Source: Bacillota bacterium (GTDB lineage Bacteria; Bacillota; Clostridia; Lachnospirales; Lachnospiraceae). From it: a stretch of 15,959 nt of DNA. Made by a program: the position numbers and the translations under genes. The notes below the pieces were generated by a model, which was given only the letters and a program-made list of their open reading frames with translations, had not been told where the DNA came from and did not search any database. Below are positions 14,553 to 15,959 of this stretch, piece after piece. The stretch lies in assembly GCA_023436225.1 (NCBI GenBank), contig JAEZKA010000045.1, positions 1 through 15,959 on the forward strand. Reading direction: 5' to 3'. Numbering within the stretch: the stretch's first letter is position 1; every line of letters starts with the position of its first letter.

Positions 14553-15221
14553 GTGGAGGAAGTTAGGTATATGATTTCTGAGGCCTCAAAGCGTGTCGAT
14601 GTAGAAGCCCATGTTCTCAGGTACTGGCAAAAGCAGCTGGGTCTACCGATTTCCCGAAATGAGATGGAACAACGATACTATAAGGAAGCAGATATTGAGC
14701 TTTTTAAGAAAGTAAAGTTATTGAAGGATCGGGGGTTTCAGCTGAAGGCGATTAAGATGCTTATATCTAATTTAGATAAGCCGGAGATACTTGATACGGA
14801 CGCTGAAATATTACTTGGAGAAAGGCTAGTTGGGAAGGAGCAGCACATGCAACAGGAAGAAAAACTACAGGAAAATGAAAGTGGGACAAGCTTAATCACC
14901 GAGAAGGAGAAGAGTGAAATTGCCGAGGACCCGAGTTCAAAGATGAGCCAGTTCAAAGCTGTCTTAAGTCATATCGTTTTGGAAGCGTTAAAGGAAAACA
15001 ACGCAGCACTGTCGCAGGATATCAGTTCCAATGTTTGCGATGGTGTGATAAAGGAAATGAACTATTTGATGCGTATTCAGGAAGAAAAGGAGGAAGAGCG
15101 TTACCGTAAGTTTGATGCAACCTTAAGAGACTATCAAAAGGGTAGAATGATGGTGGCGGCAACCTCCGAACATAAGAGAAAGAAATCGAAATTCTTTAAG
15201 AAAAATCATCCTTATATTTAG
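14553..15221 (+). CDS. MerR-type HTH protein with coiled-coil tail, RacA-like architecture
   Basis: A 222-residue cytoplasmic protein. Residues 5-70 form a MerR winged helix-turn-helix: SEASKRVDVEAHVLRYWQKQ, then the Arg-x5-Arg-Tyr-Tyr wing around 35-43 and the helix FKKVKLLKDRGFQLKAIKML. Residues about 90-195 are rich in Glu, Lys and Gln and look helical or coiled coil, and the tail is strongly basic (HKRKKSKFFKK, 207-217). No metal- or drug-binding domain with conserved cysteines is present. This HTH plus coiled-coil layout resembles RacA-type chromosome-anchoring proteins as much as a classical MerR activator. The start is GTG at 14553, 7 bases after AAGGGAGGG (14537-14545); the upstream GTG at 14517 lies at the predicted transcript end. 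DNA binding is nearly certain, the role is not. Confidence 0.85.
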   Translation: MEEVRYMISEASKRVDVEAHVLRYWQKQLGLPISRNEMEQRYYKEADIELFKKVKLLKDRGFQLKAIKMLISNLDKPEILDTDAEILLGERLVGKEQHMQQEEKLQENESGTSLITEKEKSEIAEDPSSKMSQFKAVLSHIVLEALKENNAALSQDISSNVCDGVIKEMNYLMRIQEEKEEERYRKFDATLRDYQKGRMMVAATSEHKRKKSKFFKKNHPYI

Positions 15222-15279
15222 GTGTATATCATCCATGGATTGGACAAGCCTTACATCGTGTCAAGGATATCGTAATAGA

Positions 15280-15318
15280 AAAAGAGAGTGAAACGGATAC
15301 GTCGTTTCACTCTCTTTT
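15280..15318. terminator. Bidirectional intrinsic terminator between convergent genes
   Basis: AAAAGAGAGTGAAACG (15280-15295) pairs perfectly over 16 bp with 15303-15318 across a 7-base loop. An A-tract on the left and TTTT on the right let it end both the MerR-type gene (plus) and the ferredoxin (minus). The remaining bases up to 15424 hold a further imperfect stem (AACCG with CGGTT near 15385-15420) without a T-run. Confidence 0.9.
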
Positions 15319-15424
15319 ATGTAATTTACACAAAGGGAAAGCGAATTGCAACCAAAATAAAGGTTATTTATACGCACTCCCGTGATAACCGAAGAGACTT
15401 ATAGTCAGTTTCTATCGGTTGTCA

Positions 15425-15592
15425 TTATGCTGAAATTGCTGATGTAGGGCATGTATCTGCACATGCTCCACAGTCGATGCATGCATCAGCATCAATTTCA
15501 TAATGATTAGCTCCTTCGGAAATTGATCCGGTAGGACATGTATCTGCACATGCTCCACAGCTAATACAGTCGTCACTAATAGTATATGCCAT
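15425..15592 (-). CDS. Small 2[4Fe-4S] clostridial-type ferredoxin
   Basis: A 55-residue minus-strand gene beginning MAYTISDDC. It is a soluble low-potential electron carrier. Two complete CxxCxxCxxxCP cluster motifs are visible: Cys9, 12, 15 and 19 with Pro20, and Cys38, 41, 44 and 48 with Pro49. This is the size and layout of classical clostridial ferredoxins, which serve pyruvate:ferredoxin oxidoreductase, hydrogenase and Rnf complexes. AAAGGAGGTA at 15601-15610 lies 8 bases before the ATG. The two motif-coding stretches share an identical 24-base segment (15450-15473 and 15537-15560), a sign of recent or homogenised internal duplication. It is divergent from the DUF1858 gene and convergent with the MerR-type gene. 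Confidence 0.96.
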   Translation of the reverse strand: MAYTISDDCISCGACADTCPTGSISEGANHYEIDADACIDCGACADTCPTSAISA

Positions 15593-15626
15593 TGTCAAAT
15601 TACCTCCTTTACCTGTAATCCCTTAC

Positions 15627-15655
15627 ATTTTAATATATGATTTATCTAAATGCAA
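15627..15655 (-). promoter_or_regulatory. Sigma-A promoter of the ferredoxin gene (minus strand)
   Basis: On the minus strand, TTGCAT (plus positions 15650-15655), a 17-base spacer and TAAAAT (15627-15632). The predicted transcript starts near 15620 with a leader of roughly 28 bases. Confidence 0.7.
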
Positions 15656-15719
15656 GGTTATTTTAAAACTTTACATGTATTGGTTAAAACATCACAGGTC
15701 CGGTATTTGATCTGGAGAC

Positions 15720-15748
15720 TTGACGATACGAGCTCAATGGAATATAAT
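15720..15748 (+). promoter_or_regulatory. Upstream (P1) promoter of the DUF1858 gene
   Basis: TTGACG (15720-15725), a 17-base spacer and a perfect TATAAT (15743-15748). It lies about 130 bases before the start codon and forms a tandem with the second promoter at 15762-15790. Confidence 0.75.
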
Positions 15749-15761
15749 AGTGCCTAAGCTA

Positions 15762-15790
15762 TTGCGAATGCGAAGGTAACGCATTATAAT
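15762..15790 (+). promoter_or_regulatory. Downstream (P2) promoter of the DUF1858 gene
   Basis: TTGCGA (15762-15767), a 17-base spacer and a perfect TATAAT (15785-15790), giving a leader of about 80 bases. That leader can fold: CCTAG (15800-15804) with CTAGG (15840-15844), enclosing ATGGA (15819-15823) with TCCAT (15835-15839). Confidence 0.7.
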
Positions 15791-15877
15791 AGATATGATC
15801 CTAGTTGAAAAATGCTTTATGGAGGGCACAAACTTCCATCTAGGTTACAATATTTCATGAGTAAGGAGGAATATACG

Positions 15878-15959
15878 ATGGCTAAAATTACGAAGGACAT
15901 GACAATTGCACAGGCAATTTCCATCGATCAGAGCATCATTCCTGTGTTATTAGATATAG
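15878..15959 (+). CDS. DUF1858 domain protein, N-terminal fragment cut by the window edge
   Basis: The first 27 residues (start MAKITKDMTIAQAISIDQSI) match the opening of DUF1858, a small redox-associated domain usually 60-80 residues long that carries a CxxC-type motif further on. That motif would lie beyond the window. The domain occurs alone or fused to hybrid-cluster or other redox proteins in anaerobes, and its function is not established. AAGGAGG at 15863-15869 is 8 bases before the ATG. The frame is open upstream to an ATG at 15812, which lacks a good ribosome binding site. It is divergent from the ferredoxin gene, which supports a redox theme. Confidence 0.75.
   Translation, partial: MAKITKDMTIAQAISIDQSIIPVLLDI

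Noticed and set aside
1..15959. Mobile element, prophage, defence island or toxin-antitoxin system
   Set aside because: Every confident gene is a housekeeping, stress, transport or envelope gene. No transposase, recombinase, nuclease or toxin motif and no abrupt composition shift across coding regions was seen.

Overview
The window looks like chromosomal DNA of a low-G+C anaerobic Firmicute, most likely a Lachnospiraceae (Clostridium cluster XIVa) relative. This rests on AT-rich intergenic DNA with canonical sigma-A promoters, strong AGGAGG-type ribosome binding sites, occasional TTG/GTG starts, a clostridial 2[4Fe-4S] ferredoxin, and the Firmicute gene order gdpP-rplI-dnaB. No transposase, integrase, phage gene, CRISPR array, tRNA or rRNA was seen. 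Species cannot be named from the sequence.

Layout: (1) 3-74, the C-terminal tail of an unrecognised gene. (2) 355-3645, a tightly overlapping operon of MoxR AAA+ ATPase, DUF58 protein and a polytopic membrane protein with a DUF4129-like tail. The transglutaminase domain usual in this type of locus is missing. (3) 3860-6424, a peroxide defence block: ahpC under a strong promoter overlapped by a 23-bp palindrome (PerR/Fur-like operator), then a structured spacer with a terminator, then ahpF and a very strong terminator. (4) 6584-8337, a HAD-family hydrolase and an exported or anchored transglutaminase-like protein, closed by a terminator. (5) 8384-12757, the housekeeping set gdpP (c-di-AMP phosphodiesterase), rplI (ribosomal protein bL9) and dnaB (replicative helicase). 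gdpP is preceded by an elaborate leader of inverted and tandem repeats. (6) 12975-15221, an MFS transporter and a MerR-type HTH/RacA-like coiled-coil protein, each with its own promoter. (7) 15425-15959, a small ferredoxin on the minus strand, divergent from a DUF1858 gene that runs off the window and has two tandem promoters.

How the genes fit together: AhpC reduces peroxides and AhpF re-reduces AhpC with NADH, a typical defence in anaerobes. GdpP lowers c-di-AMP, which in Firmicutes controls osmotic and cell-wall homeostasis. The MoxR/DUF58/DUF4129 operon and the transglutaminase-like protein probably act at the cell envelope. The least explained sequence is the non-coding DNA at 8391-8640. 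One 15-nt arm there can pair with either of two identical downstream arms 64 nt apart, inside what appears to be the gdpP 5' untranslated leader. It could be a cis-regulatory RNA or a dispersed repeat element, and the window alone cannot separate the two.
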